Shown: piece by piece, positions 17,232 through 26,067 of the stretch | How the letters are laid out: the number at the start of each line of letters is the position of its first letter | How positions within the stretch are numbered: the first letter of the stretch is position 1 | DNA from: CAWDMC01 sp963803295 | GTDB lineage: Bacteria > Acidobacteriota > Terriglobia > UBA7540 | Direction: 5' to 3' | DNA: 64,000 nucleotides | Assembly: GCA_963803295.1 (NCBI GenBank) | Contig: CAWDMC010000017.1 | Coordinates: forward strand, 14,111 to 78,110 | Notes under the pieces: generated by a model | Told to the model about the DNA's origin: nothing | What the model saw: the letters and a program-made list of their open reading frames with translations, nothing else | Databases searched by the model: none | Made by a program: the position numbers and the translations under genes

Positions 17232-18515
17232 ATGACCGCTATCGTTCACGCTCCAGCCCATGTTCTGGAAGACACTGATCCCGAGATCTGGCGGGCCATC
17301 CACAACGAAGTCGACCGTCAGGCGCATACCATAGAATTGATCGCTTCTGAGAACTTTGTCAGCGAAGCGGTGCTCGAAGCACTGGGTTCGGTGCTCACCA
17401 ATAAATATGCCGAAGGACTGCCCGGAAAGCGCTACTACGGCGGCTGCGAATTTGTGGACGTGGCGGAGAACCTTGCCATCGAGCGCGCCAAGAAGCTTTT
17501 CGGCGCCGAACACGTCAACGTTCAGCCGCACTCCGGCGCCCAGGCAAACCAGTCCGTCTACCTGACCGTCCTGAAACCCGGAGATACCGTGTTGGGCATG
17601 AATCTGGCCCACGGAGGCCATCTTACCCACGGCCATCCCCTGAACTTCTCCGGCAAGATGTACAAGATCGTGCCCTATGGCGTGCGCAAGGATACCGAGA
17701 CCATCGACTATGACGAGGTCGAAGCCCTGGCCCTCGAGCACCGGCCGCGTCTGATCATCGCCGGCGCCAGCGCCTATCCGCGCCTGATCGATTTCGAGCG
17801 TTTCGGTGCCATCGCCAAGAAAGCCGGGGCGCTGCTGATGGTGGACATGGCCCATATCGCGGGCCTGGTCGCCACCGGCCTGCACCCGAGCCCTTTCCCT
17901 CACGCCGACTTCGTGACCACCACCACGCATAAGACGCTGCGCGGACCGCGCGGCGGCATGGTTTTCTGCACCGCCCAATTTGCCAAGGAACTCGACAAGG
18001 CCGTCTTTCCCTGCCTGCAGGGCGGTCCGCTCATGCACGTCATCGCTGCCAAAGCGGTCAGCTTCAAGGAAGCGCTCGAGCCCGAGTTCCGCAACTACCA
18101 GAAGCAGATCGTAGCCAATGCCAAGACGATGTCAGACACGCTGTCGGCCGAAGGCTTTCGCATCGTTTCGGGCGGCACTGACAATCACCTGATGCTGGTG
18201 GACGTATTCTCCCAGAAGGTCACGGGCAAGCAGGCCGAGCAGAACCTCGACAAAGCCGGTATCACCGTGAACAAGAATGCCATTCCCTTCGACGTGAATC
18301 CGCCCATGACCGCCAGCGGCATTCGCATCGGTACCCCCGCCGTCACCACGCGCGGCATTAAAGAACCCGAGGCGAAACAAATCGCCTTGTGGATCTCCGA
18401 AGTGCTGCACCATCTCGATGATGAGCTGGTCCAGAGGCGAGTGCGTTCTGAAGTCGAAAATCTTACGGAGCGGTTCCCGCTTTATGAGAGCCGGCGGGCG
18501 GTCCAGGCCAGATAG
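17232..18515 (+). CDS. glyA: Serine hydroxymethyltransferase
   Basis: PLP enzyme interconverting serine and glycine with transfer of a one-carbon unit to tetrahydrofolate. 427 residues, standard. IELIASENFVSEAVLEALGS, NKYAEGLPGKRYYGGCEFVD and the PLP lysine in TTTTHKTLRGPRGG are all intact. ATG 17232 has AGAGGAA upstream. It probably shares a transcript with the rpiB-like gene. Confidence 0.98.
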   Translation: MTAIVHAPAHVLEDTDPEIWRAIHNEVDRQAHTIELIASENFVSEAVLEALGSVLTNKYAEGLPGKRYYGGCEFVDVAENLAIERAKKLFGAEHVNVQPHSGAQANQSVYLTVLKPGDTVLGMNLAHGGHLTHGHPLNFSGKMYKIVPYGVRKDTETIDYDEVEALALEHRPRLIIAGASAYPRLIDFERFGAIAKKAGALLMVDMAHIAGLVATGLHPSPFPHADFVTTTTHKTLRGPRGGMVFCTAQFAKELDKAVFPCLQGGPLMHVIAAKAVSFKEALEPEFRNYQKQIVANAKTMSDTLSAEGFRIVSGGTDNHLMLVDVFSQKVTGKQAEQNLDKAGITVNKNAIPFDVNPPMTASGIRIGTPAVTTRGIKEPEAKQIALWISEVLHHLDDELVQRRVRSEVENLTERFPLYESRRAVQAR

Positions 18516-18621
18516 AGCCGATGACGCGCGCCTAGGATCCCTCTCTTGTTCCTCAAGTGATTAAGCCGGTCGACAACTCCTGCCAAATCCTCCGCATCGA
18601 AGGTGGGGAAAGTCCACTTGG

Positions 18622-19680
18622 ATGAGAATCGCGGCGCCCCATTGCATTGTCGCTGCTGTGATCCTGGCGATCATAAGCACCAGCGTTCTGTCTGCTCAGG
18701 TTCCTCCACCAGCGGCACAGCGGTCAGAGTCGACGGCCGTAGAGAATGGGAACAAAGCGATACTCCCCGGTGCATCCGCAGGGTCACGCCGCAGGGACGG
18801 CTTCACGATCAAGGCAGATGTGAATCTGGTCCTGGTTGAAGCGACCGTTCGCGACCGGCGCGGTGCTCTCGTTGACAACCTTACGGCTGGGAATTTCCAC
18901 CTCTTTGAGAACGGCGTCGAGCAGCAGATCAGCTACTTCTCGCGCGATGAGCTTCCTTTGGCCGTGGCGCTTGTTGTCGATTGCAGCGGCAGTATGGGTC
19001 CGGCTTTGAAGCAGCTGCACCATGCCATCTACGACATTCTTTCCCCCCTCAAACCGGACGACGAAGTGGCTCTGTTTGACTTTGCCGCGCGAGCCGAGCT
19101 GTTGGCAGGCCTGACGTCTGACCGGCGGCGAATCGGCGATGGTATCGGCGGCATCCATGCGGAAGGTGGAACGCTCATTCCCGACGCTCTCTGCGACGCG
19201 TCAGAGTATCTCGCTCGCGCAGCGCCGCACCGGCGGCACGCGGTCATCCTTTTCTCCGACAATGCCAACACTCTGCAAGGATACGCGGATGAGAAAAGAG
19301 TTATTCGCGAAGCTTTGGAATCGGAATCCGTTATCTACAGCATTAAGGTCGAACAAAACCCTCACCCGCACAAGATGTACGTGATCTTGCCCATTTTCAC
19401 CGATGTCTCAGTGCCGAAGATCGTCTACCAGACGGGCGGAGACGTGATCGACGCCGCGGGTGTTCGAGATATACCGGCTGCGATAGCTACGTCAATCGCT
19501 AGAATCAAGCAGCGATACACGCTGGGCTACTACAGCACCGACCATCGCCTTGATGGCGGCTTCCGCACAATCAACGTCCACGTCGCTGCAGGCTCAGCGG
19601 ATTCCGGCGGGGAATACACCGTCTACTCTCGCCAGGGCTATTACGCCCGCACTCAAGAGTCTTCCCGGATTCAGCCCTAA
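18622..19680 (+). CDS. Secreted VWFA-related domain protein
   Basis: 352 residues with an N-terminal signal peptide (CIVAAVILAIISTSVLSAQ). It belongs to the VWFA-related family frequent in Acidobacteriota. The block NLVLVEATVRDRRGALVDNL precedes a von Willebrand A domain with an intact MIDAS DCSGSMG motif. The C-terminal part ends with RIKQRYTLGYYSTDHRLDGG, a family hallmark. Predicted extracytoplasmic metal-dependent binding protein; ligand unknown. It is not obviously in an operon. Confidence 0.88.
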   Translation: MRIAAPHCIVAAVILAIISTSVLSAQVPPPAAQRSESTAVENGNKAILPGASAGSRRRDGFTIKADVNLVLVEATVRDRRGALVDNLTAGNFHLFENGVEQQISYFSRDELPLAVALVVDCSGSMGPALKQLHHAIYDILSPLKPDDEVALFDFAARAELLAGLTSDRRRIGDGIGGIHAEGGTLIPDALCDASEYLARAAPHRRHAVILFSDNANTLQGYADEKRVIREALESESVIYSIKVEQNPHPHKMYVILPIFTDVSVPKIVYQTGGDVIDAAGVRDIPAAIATSIARIKQRYTLGYYSTDHRLDGGFRTINVHVAAGSADSGGEYTVYSRQGYYARTQESSRIQP

Positions 19681-19713
19681 AGCGCCCAACAGGCTGTAAT
19701 AATGGGCGTGTTG

Positions 19714-19848
19714 TCATTTGCTCGGATAGCGGCGTCCCACTGATGCGACGAGTGTCCCGAGGACAATTGCAATTCCGAGCTCGGCTGTCCCCAGCACCAT
19801 GAACCAGACCACGACTTTTACGGCTAGACTCATAAAAACGACCCCCAT
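19714..19848 (-). CDS. Possible 44-residue single-helix membrane protein
   Basis: Short minus-strand frame with one predicted transmembrane helix (VVVWFMVLGTAELGIAIVLG) and a basic tail ending GRRYPSK. An internal ATG at 19833 is preceded by a GGGGG stretch and would give 39 residues. Hydrophobic pattern and basic C-terminus look protein-like, but no family is recognised. The remaining interval 19681-19989 holds only the GAGGAG site of the PadR gene. Confidence 0.3.
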   Translation of the reverse strand: MGVVFMSLAVKVVVWFMVLGTAELGIAIVLGTLVASVGRRYPSK

Positions 19849-19989
19849 GGTCTTATCGGCTCTTTAGCGACATGGCTTTAATGTCTTGTTGGCATCCGCT
19901 GCCATCCGCCGATTGGGCGACTACCTTACCTGTTGTGTTCCCACAGAAAGTATGCGAGGCCACCTGTAGGAAGCCAAGAGGAGTGTGCA

Positions 19990-20337
19990 GTGAAAGAGAA
20001 AAATGAGGTTCGACAGGGTACTTTGGCGCTGATGGTGCTCAAGACTCTCGATGTGTTGGGGACGGTGCACGGCTATGGGATTGCACGTCGCATCGAGCAA
20101 ATCAGTGGAGATCTGCTGGCGGTGAATCAAGGCACTCTATACCCGGTGCTGTTGAAGCTGGAGCAGGAGGGCGCGATTGCCTCCGAGTGGGGCTCTTCGG
20201 AGAATAACCGCAGGGCAAGGTTCTACCGGCTGACCCGCAACGGACGCAAACAGCTTCAGGCCGAGACTCGGGAATGGGAGCAGACCGCCGCCATCATCGC
20301 CCGATTCTTTGCAGCGAAAGCGGAGGATTTGCGATGA
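19990..20337 (+). CDS. PadR-family transcriptional regulator
   Basis: 115-residue winged-helix regulator. GTLALMVLKTLDVLGTVHGYG and LAVNQGTLYPVLLKLEQEG are the PadR DNA-binding core, followed by RRARFYRLTRNGRKQL. It starts at GTG 19990 with GAGGAG upstream; the longer frame from 19933 lacks a site. Its stop overlaps the permease start by ATGA. In Acidobacteriota such PadR genes characteristically pair with ADOP permeases and presumably repress them. Confidence 0.93.
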   Translation: MKEKNEVRQGTLALMVLKTLDVLGTVHGYGIARRIEQISGDLLAVNQGTLYPVLLKLEQEGAIASEWGSSENNRRARFYRLTRNGRKQLQAETREWEQTAAIIARFFAAKAEDLR

Positions 20338-23122
20338 GAGTGCTGAGGCGATTTTTCACGCGCCTGGTCACGTCGGTGCTGGGACGGCGAGACGAAGAGC
20401 GGTTAAGGGAAGAGATCGAGGAGCATGTTGCGCTATTGACCGCGGAGAACCTTCGCGCCGGCCTAGCGCCGGTGGAGGCGCGACGCCAGGCGTTGCTGAA
20501 GTTCGGCGGGGTGGAGGCGACCAAGGAAGACTATCGGGATCAACAAGGCTTCCCGTTTCTCGAAACCCTACTGCAGGACACGCGTTACGCCCTGCGGCGT
20601 CTGCGCCGGGCTCCAGTCTTCGCCATCACGGCTGTCCTAACGCTGTCACTTGGAATCGGAGCGACCACCTCGATCTTTACCCTGGTGCATGCCGTTCTGC
20701 TCAGGTCGTTGCCGGTGTCGAACCCTAACCAGCTTTATCGCTTGGGCGACGTTCTCCATTGTTGCGTATGGGCCGGGTATAGCCAGGGTAGCGAATTCTC
20801 GATTGTTTCTTATGATCTCTATCGGCATTTCCGCGATCACACCAAGGGCTTCGAAGAATTGGCCGCATTCAAGGCCGGCGAAACCTTCTTGGGGTACGGC
20901 GCGCCCACAGCGCCAATGGTGCAGCCAATGGTGCAGAAAGTTATCTGGGCGAATTCGTTTCCGGCAATTACTTCACGATGTTCGGCTTAGGCGCTTACGC
21001 CGGACGCGCGCTCAAAGCGGCCGACGATCAGCCCGGAGCACCGCCTGTAGCCGTCATCAGCTATCGCGTGTGGCGTCAGAAGTACGGGCTGGATCCGTCG
21101 GTGATCGGCGGTGTCTTCAACATCAACGATAAACCGTTCACCGTTGTCGGTGTCACTCCTCCGCCCTTTTACGGCGATACCCTACGAGACACACCACCTG
21201 ACTTCTTCCTGCCGCTTGCGACCGAACCTCTCGTTCAAGGCGATAGCTCAATGCTTCACCAGTACGACCGGCACTGGCTCGGCCTGATCGGGCGCATCCA
21301 GGCGGGCGCGGCGCCAGCGTCCATCGAAGCCCAAATGCGCGTGGAACTGCAAGGGTGGCTCCGATCGCATCTGGCGGAGATGGGTCCAAATGACCGCTCC
21401 AGACTCTCGCAGCAGACGCTGCATTTGAGTCCCGGAGGCGCCGGAATCACCAGCATGCGCCAGGAGTACGAGCACTGGCTGCGGATACTCATGATGGTGG
21501 CGGGCTTCGTATTGCTGATCGTCTGCGCGAACGTGGCGAACCTGATGCTGGTTCGCGGTATGGAGCGGCGGCAACAGACCTCGCTGAGCGTGGCCTTGGG
21601 TGCCCGGCCGGCGCGGCTGGTCCGCCAAGCGCTGACTGAGAGTGTGACCCTTTCGTTGCTCGGGGGCGCGGCGGGTGTCGTGGTTGCATTCGCGGGGACG
21701 AGCCTGATTCTGCATTTCGCGTTTCAGAGCACCGCGGCTTTGCCCATTAGTGCGTCGCCGTCACTCCCGGTACTTCTGTTTACGTTCGGAATTTCGCTAA
21801 TCACCGGCGTCGCATTTGGCATCGCTCCGGCGTGGATGACCACCCGCGCCGATCCCATCGAGGCGCTTCGGGGCATCCATTATTCGACGCGCCGGACCGG
21901 CTCACTTCCGCGCAAAACCCTGGTGATTCTGCAAACAGCGCTCTCCTTGGCGCTCCTGTCCGCCTCGGGACTGCTGACGGAGGCGCTGCACAAACTGGAG
22001 CGCCAGGACTTTGGCTTCGAGCAGGACCGGCGCACGGTGGTGAATATCGACCCGGTGCTCGCCGGCTACAAGCCGGAACAACTCGAGTTGCTTTATCGCC
22101 GTGTCCACGATTCCCTGGCGAGCATTCCGGGAGTATCGTCGGTCGCCTTTAGTCTCTATTCGCCCCAAAGTGGGGACAACTGGAACGAACTGATCTACGT
22201 TGAAGGCCGCCCGGCTCCTGGGCCTTCCGATAACAATATTTCTTGGATCGATCGTGTTTCTCCGGGATACTTCGAGACTATCGGCAACCCCATTATCAGG
22301 GGACGCTCGATCTCGGAACAAGACACGGCGACCTCGCGGCATGTGGCTGTAATCAATGAAACGTTCGCACGAAAGTTCTTTAAGAATGAAGACCCCATGG
22401 GGAAGCATTTCGGCAATGCCGAAATAAAATCTGCAGCGGAATACGAAGTTGTGGGCGTGGCTAGGGACGCACGTTATCTGACCGACTTCGAAAAGCCTGC
22501 GGTCGCGTTCTTCTTCGTGCCCGAGTCGCAATCCGTTGTATTTGCGAGCCCGAGCAACAACGTAGGCGAAGCGCGGACGCATTTCCTGCACGATATCGTC
22601 GTTCTAATGCGACCCGGCGCGAAATTGTCCGAAGAACAAGTGCGGCACGCCCTTGCTGACGTCGATCCGAAGCTACCAGTAATGAGAATGCAGAGTCTCA
22701 GCGACCAGGTGGCCGCGAATTTCAGTCAGCAGCGTCTCATCGCGCGACTCACCTCGCTATTCGGGATTCTTGCGCTCGTGCTGGCCTCCATCGGACTTTA
22801 CGGCGTGACCGCCTATACGGTCGGCAGCCGCACCAATGAGATCGGAGTGCGGATGGCGCTCGGCGCGGGCCGCGGCCGCGTAATCACCTTGATTATGCGC
22901 GCGGCACTGGTTCTGACCGCGCTTGGCCTATTGCTAGGCCTGCCCTTGGCTTTGGCGGCGGGACGGTTCCTGGGGAGTCAGCTTTACGGAAGTCACCAGG
23001 GAGATCTCACAGTCATGGCGGCGGCGATCCTTACTCAGGGTTTGTCCGCGTTGACTGCGGCCATAATCCCGGCATTTCGGGCAAGTTCGATCTCTCCGGT
23101 GGAGGCGCTGCGGGCCGAGTAA
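20334..23122 (+). pseudogene. ADOP-family MacB/FtsX-type permease, frame-broken
   Basis: Long ABC-type permease with the Acidobacteria duplicated-orphan-permease layout: an N-terminal soluble prefix (RRDEERLREEIEEHVALL), first transmembrane helix and MacB periplasmic core, FtsX domain about mid-protein (MMVAGFVLLIVCANVANLML), a second core and a second FtsX domain (SRTNEIGVRMALGAGRGRVI). The frame changes near 20937-20945: downstream sequence read one base over gives the expected GEFVSGNYFTMFGLGAYAG. The span is 3n+2 bases, so one base is missing. Just upstream is a 12-base tandem duplication (20913-20936). No cognate ATPase is adjacent, as is usual for this family. Confidence 0.88.
20913..20936 (+). 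repeat. 12-bp tandem duplication beside the ADOP frame break
   Basis: CCAATGGTGCAG occurs twice in direct succession (20913-20924, 20925-20936), encoding PMVQ twice. It lies immediately before the frame change. Confidence 0.9.
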
Positions 23123-23386
23123 ATCCTTCTCCCTGAGCAGCCAGCGCTGCAACATATCGTTCAGATGGCGCATACATTGCGATGTGTGAGTTGTCTTCCT
23201 CGGTTCGCCAAACGCCGGCATCCGGCCGATCCCGGTGAACAGACCGCGTCAGAAGAGCGAGTCCGGAATCGCAGACATGCAGCATGTCTGCGCCACGCCG
23301 ACCTCCCTTCTCGCCCTACCCGAGATGCTATTGAATTGCGCTGCCTGTTCTCATAGAATCCTTCTTTCCTGAAAGGAGAATCCTCC

Positions 23387-23983
23387 ATGGCCAGGAACTC
23401 AAATCACCGCCGACGGAAAGGGATCACGCGCCGCGAGTTTCTCGAGACCGGCATTGCCGGATCGCTGGTGGCCGGCGTTGCCTCGGCGCAGTTCTCCGCC
23501 CCGAAGCCGGAAAAGCGCGGCAGAAAGCCGCAGCCTCTCAGCGAGCGTGATCGCAAGACGCTGGCGGCCGCGATCGACGAAATCATCCCGGCGAGCGATG
23601 GCATGCCCTCAGCGGGCCAGGTGGGTGGCGTCCAGTATCTCGACCGCGCTGCTCGCGAGAATCGGGAGATCGCCGACGAGTTACACAAGAGCCTGGACGC
23701 CTTGAACGGCACCAGCCAGAAGCGTTTCGGCAAGGGCTTTACGGCGCTGTCCCACCAGGAAAAGGTTCAGGCGCTTTCGAGCCTCGAACAGTTGGACGCG
23801 GCGGAATTCGCCGCCTTGCGCGATCACGTTTATGAGTCCTACTACACCCAGCCGGCGGTGTGGAAGAAGATCGGTTACGACTTCCACCCGACCAATGAGG
23901 GCGGCCCGATGATGAAGCCCTTCGATGAATCGGTGCTGGCCGAGGTCCGGAAGAAACCCAAGTATTACCGGGAGGTGCCGTGA
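23387..23983 (+). CDS. Gluconate 2-dehydrogenase subunit 3 family protein (Tat substrate)
   Basis: 198-residue small subunit of a membrane-associated FAD-dependent dehydrogenase. A twin-arginine signal is clear: TRREFLE followed by a hydrophobic stretch and ASA. LSERDRKTLAAAIDEIIPA is the family core start. AAGGAG precedes ATG 23387. It overlaps the GMC oxidoreductase gene, whose product probably folds with it in the cytoplasm and is carried across by its Tat signal. Confidence 0.88.
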   Translation: MARNSNHRRRKGITRREFLETGIAGSLVAGVASAQFSAPKPEKRGRKPQPLSERDRKTLAAAIDEIIPASDGMPSAGQVGGVQYLDRAARENREIADELHKSLDALNGTSQKRFGKGFTALSHQEKVQALSSLEQLDAAEFAALRDHVYESYYTQPAVWKKIGYDFHPTNEGGPMMKPFDESVLAEVRKKPKYYREVP

Positions 23984-25590
23984 TGGCGGAGGAACGCGTT
24001 GACGCTCTGGTGATTGGATCCGGCCCGGCAGGCGCTGCCGTGACCAAACGCCTCACCCAACACGGCGCTAAGGTGATGTGCCTGGAGCAGGGTGACTGGA
24101 TAAAGCCCGATGATTATCCCTCCCAGCGCCCAGACTGGGAAATCGCCATCCATCGCGGACCGTTTCACTTCAATCCTAACGTACGCAAGCGGCCCGAGGA
24201 TTATCCGGTGATATCGACCGGCGGTCATCCACCCAACGTGCTGATGTTCAACGCCGTGGGCGGTAGCACCATCCACTACACCGGGCACTTCCCGCGCATG
24301 CATCCCTCGGACTTCCGCGTGCGTTCGCTTGACGGCGTGGCCGATGACTGGCCGATCCGCTATGAGGACCTGGCGCCTTATTATGAGCAGAATGATCGCG
24401 ACATGGGCGTCGCCGGCCTTGCCGGTAACCCGACGGGTCCGCCACGCGAGAAGCGTCCCACGCCGCCTCTGCCGATCGGCGTATTGGGCGAGACCATGGG
24501 GCGAGGCTTCGACAAACTGGGCTGGTACTGGTGGGTGTCGGACAATGCAATCATTTCGGCTCCCTGGGAGGGGCGCCCGCCCTGCGTTCTGCATGGCAAA
24601 TGCATGTTCGGGTGCCCGATCGCCGCCAAGGGTACTACCGATGTGACTCACTGGCCCCAAGCAATCAAGAAAGGCGCGGTGCTGAAGACCTGGGCGCGGG
24701 CCCGCGAGATTACTGTCGACGATCGAGGACGGGCCAAGGGCGTCCTTTACTACGACCGCCAGGGTCGCCTGCACGAGCAGACCGCGCGCGTGGTGCTGGT
24801 CTGCGGCAACGGCGTAGGCACGCCGCGCCTGCTGCTCAATTCGAAGTCAAAGTTATTTCCCCACGGGCTTGCCAATTCCTCCGGCATGGTCGGCAGGAAT
24901 TTCATGTTGCACCCCTTCCGCTTTTTCGAGGGCGTCTTCGACCAACGCATTGACAGTTATGAGGGCCCCTTCGGAATCCCTGCTTTCTGCGAGCAGTTTT
25001 ACGAGACCGATACGCGTCGCGGCTTTGTGCGCGGCTATATTCTTGGGGTCGAGCGCTCTTTCGGACCGCTGCACCAGGCCTGGGGTGGATTCTCGGGCAA
25101 GCCCGTACCCTGGGGAGCCGAGCATCATCGTGTCATGTCCAAGCGCTTCCCGCACATCGTTCGCCTGACCGTGATCGGCGAGGACCTGCCGCAGGAAGAA
25201 AACCGGGTGGAACTCGATCCCGAAGTGAAGGATTCAAGCGGCATTCCCGCTCCAAGAGTGGTCTACTCCTACGGTGAGAACAGCCTCAAGATGTTGGAGC
25301 ACTCCGCGGCTATGGTGCGCCAGGCGTTCGACGCTGCCGGGGCACTGGAAATCCTCGACAGCGGCGTGATCCAACCTGCCTTCCATCTGCTGGGGACGGC
25401 TCGTATGGGCAACGATCCCAAGCGATTCGTGGTCAACGCCTCGCATCAGACCCACGACGTGAAAAACCTGTTCCTGGTGGACGGCAGCTCATTCACCACC
25501 AGCGCTGCCGTGAACCCCACCTCTACCATCGGAGCGCTGGCCTTGCGGGCCGGCGATGCCATTTGGGATCGGCGGCGCGAGTGGGTGTAA
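23983..25590 (+). CDS. GMC-family FAD oxidoreductase (sugar/alcohol dehydrogenase large subunit)
   Basis: About 535 residues. FAD dinucleotide motif VIGSGPAGAAVTKRL starts the protein; GGSTIHYTGHFPRMHPSDF, GKCMFGCPIAAKGTT and the C-terminal NPTSTIGALALRAGD are family blocks. The stop of the small-subunit gene and ATG 23983 share one base, so the pair is translationally coupled. It lacks its own signal peptide, consistent with Tat hitchhiking. A cytochrome c third subunit, found in gluconate and sorbitol dehydrogenases, is not in the window; the substrate is unknown. Confidence 0.92.
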   Translation: MAEERVDALVIGSGPAGAAVTKRLTQHGAKVMCLEQGDWIKPDDYPSQRPDWEIAIHRGPFHFNPNVRKRPEDYPVISTGGHPPNVLMFNAVGGSTIHYTGHFPRMHPSDFRVRSLDGVADDWPIRYEDLAPYYEQNDRDMGVAGLAGNPTGPPREKRPTPPLPIGVLGETMGRGFDKLGWYWWVSDNAIISAPWEGRPPCVLHGKCMFGCPIAAKGTTDVTHWPQAIKKGAVLKTWARAREITVDDRGRAKGVLYYDRQGRLHEQTARVVLVCGNGVGTPRLLLNSKSKLFPHGLANSSGMVGRNFMLHPFRFFEGVFDQRIDSYEGPFGIPAFCEQFYETDTRRGFVRGYILGVERSFGPLHQAWGGFSGKPVPWGAEHHRVMSKRFPHIVRLTVIGEDLPQEENRVELDPEVKDSSGIPAPRVVYSYGENSLKMLEHSAAMVRQAFDAAGALEILDSGVIQPAFHLLGTARMGNDPKRFVVNASHQTHDVKNLFLVDGSSFTTSAAVNPTSTIGALALRAGDAIWDRRREWV

Positions 25591-25607
25591 CCCTTGAACT
25601 CAAGGCG

Positions 25608-25613
25608 TATAAT
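25608..25613 (+). promoter_or_regulatory. Possible -10 element for the 62-residue gene
   Basis: Perfect TATAAT in a stretch of lower GC about 95 bases before ATG 25707. A TTGAAC lies too close (25594) to pair with it; a weaker TATATC at 25619 is 19 bases from that hexamer. Confidence 0.35.
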
Positions 25614-25706
25614 TGTGGTATATCAAACGCCCCTCAGCCGTGCAGCTCCGATCCTCTCATCGCCGCCGAACGGGACGTTTGGAGATAGTTCAAGGAAGGG
25701 AGAGTT

Positions 25707-25895
25707 ATGGACTTGATGCTTTCCACCGAAGAAAGGGACGTTCTCGCGGAGATTCTCAACGAGCGGGAACGGCTCTTGAAGAAGGAGATCTCTCACACTG
25801 ACAGCCGGGAATTCAAGGTTCTGCTGCGAAAGAAGGAAATGGTTCTCGACTCGATCTTAGGCCGGCTGCAGGCACGGGAGATGGTCCACTCTTAG
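25707..25895 (+). CDS. Small conserved-looking helical protein, unknown function
   Basis: 62 residues, almost entirely charged helix (EERDVLAEILNERERLLKKE then EFKVLLRKKEMVLDSILGRL). GGAAGGGAGAG precedes the ATG at good spacing. No family recognised beyond small acidobacterial hypothetical proteins of this type. It is likely cytoplasmic and perhaps oligomeric by coiled coil. Confidence 0.65.
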   Translation: MDLMLSTEERDVLAEILNERERLLKKEISHTDSREFKVLLRKKEMVLDSILGRLQAREMVHS

Positions 25896-25984
25896 CGCCA
25901 GGGGCGATGCCGAGAAGGGATCTCTTGCACTACTTTCGAACCAGGGTTGAGGACTACCCCCCGCCGCTCAAAAACGGGACGTAA

Positions 25985-26004
25985 GGGCACGGCGCGCCGT
26001 GCCC
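25985..26004. repeat. Perfect 20-bp palindrome
   Basis: GGGCACGGCG is followed directly by its reverse complement, with no spacer. This is a REP-type intergenic palindrome located between convergent genes. Confidence 0.75.
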
Positions 26005-26067
26005 CTGCAAGGCAATGTTCCAGCTCACGGTACCTCGTCGGAGCGACCTTGCGCCCGCGTCCACGCC

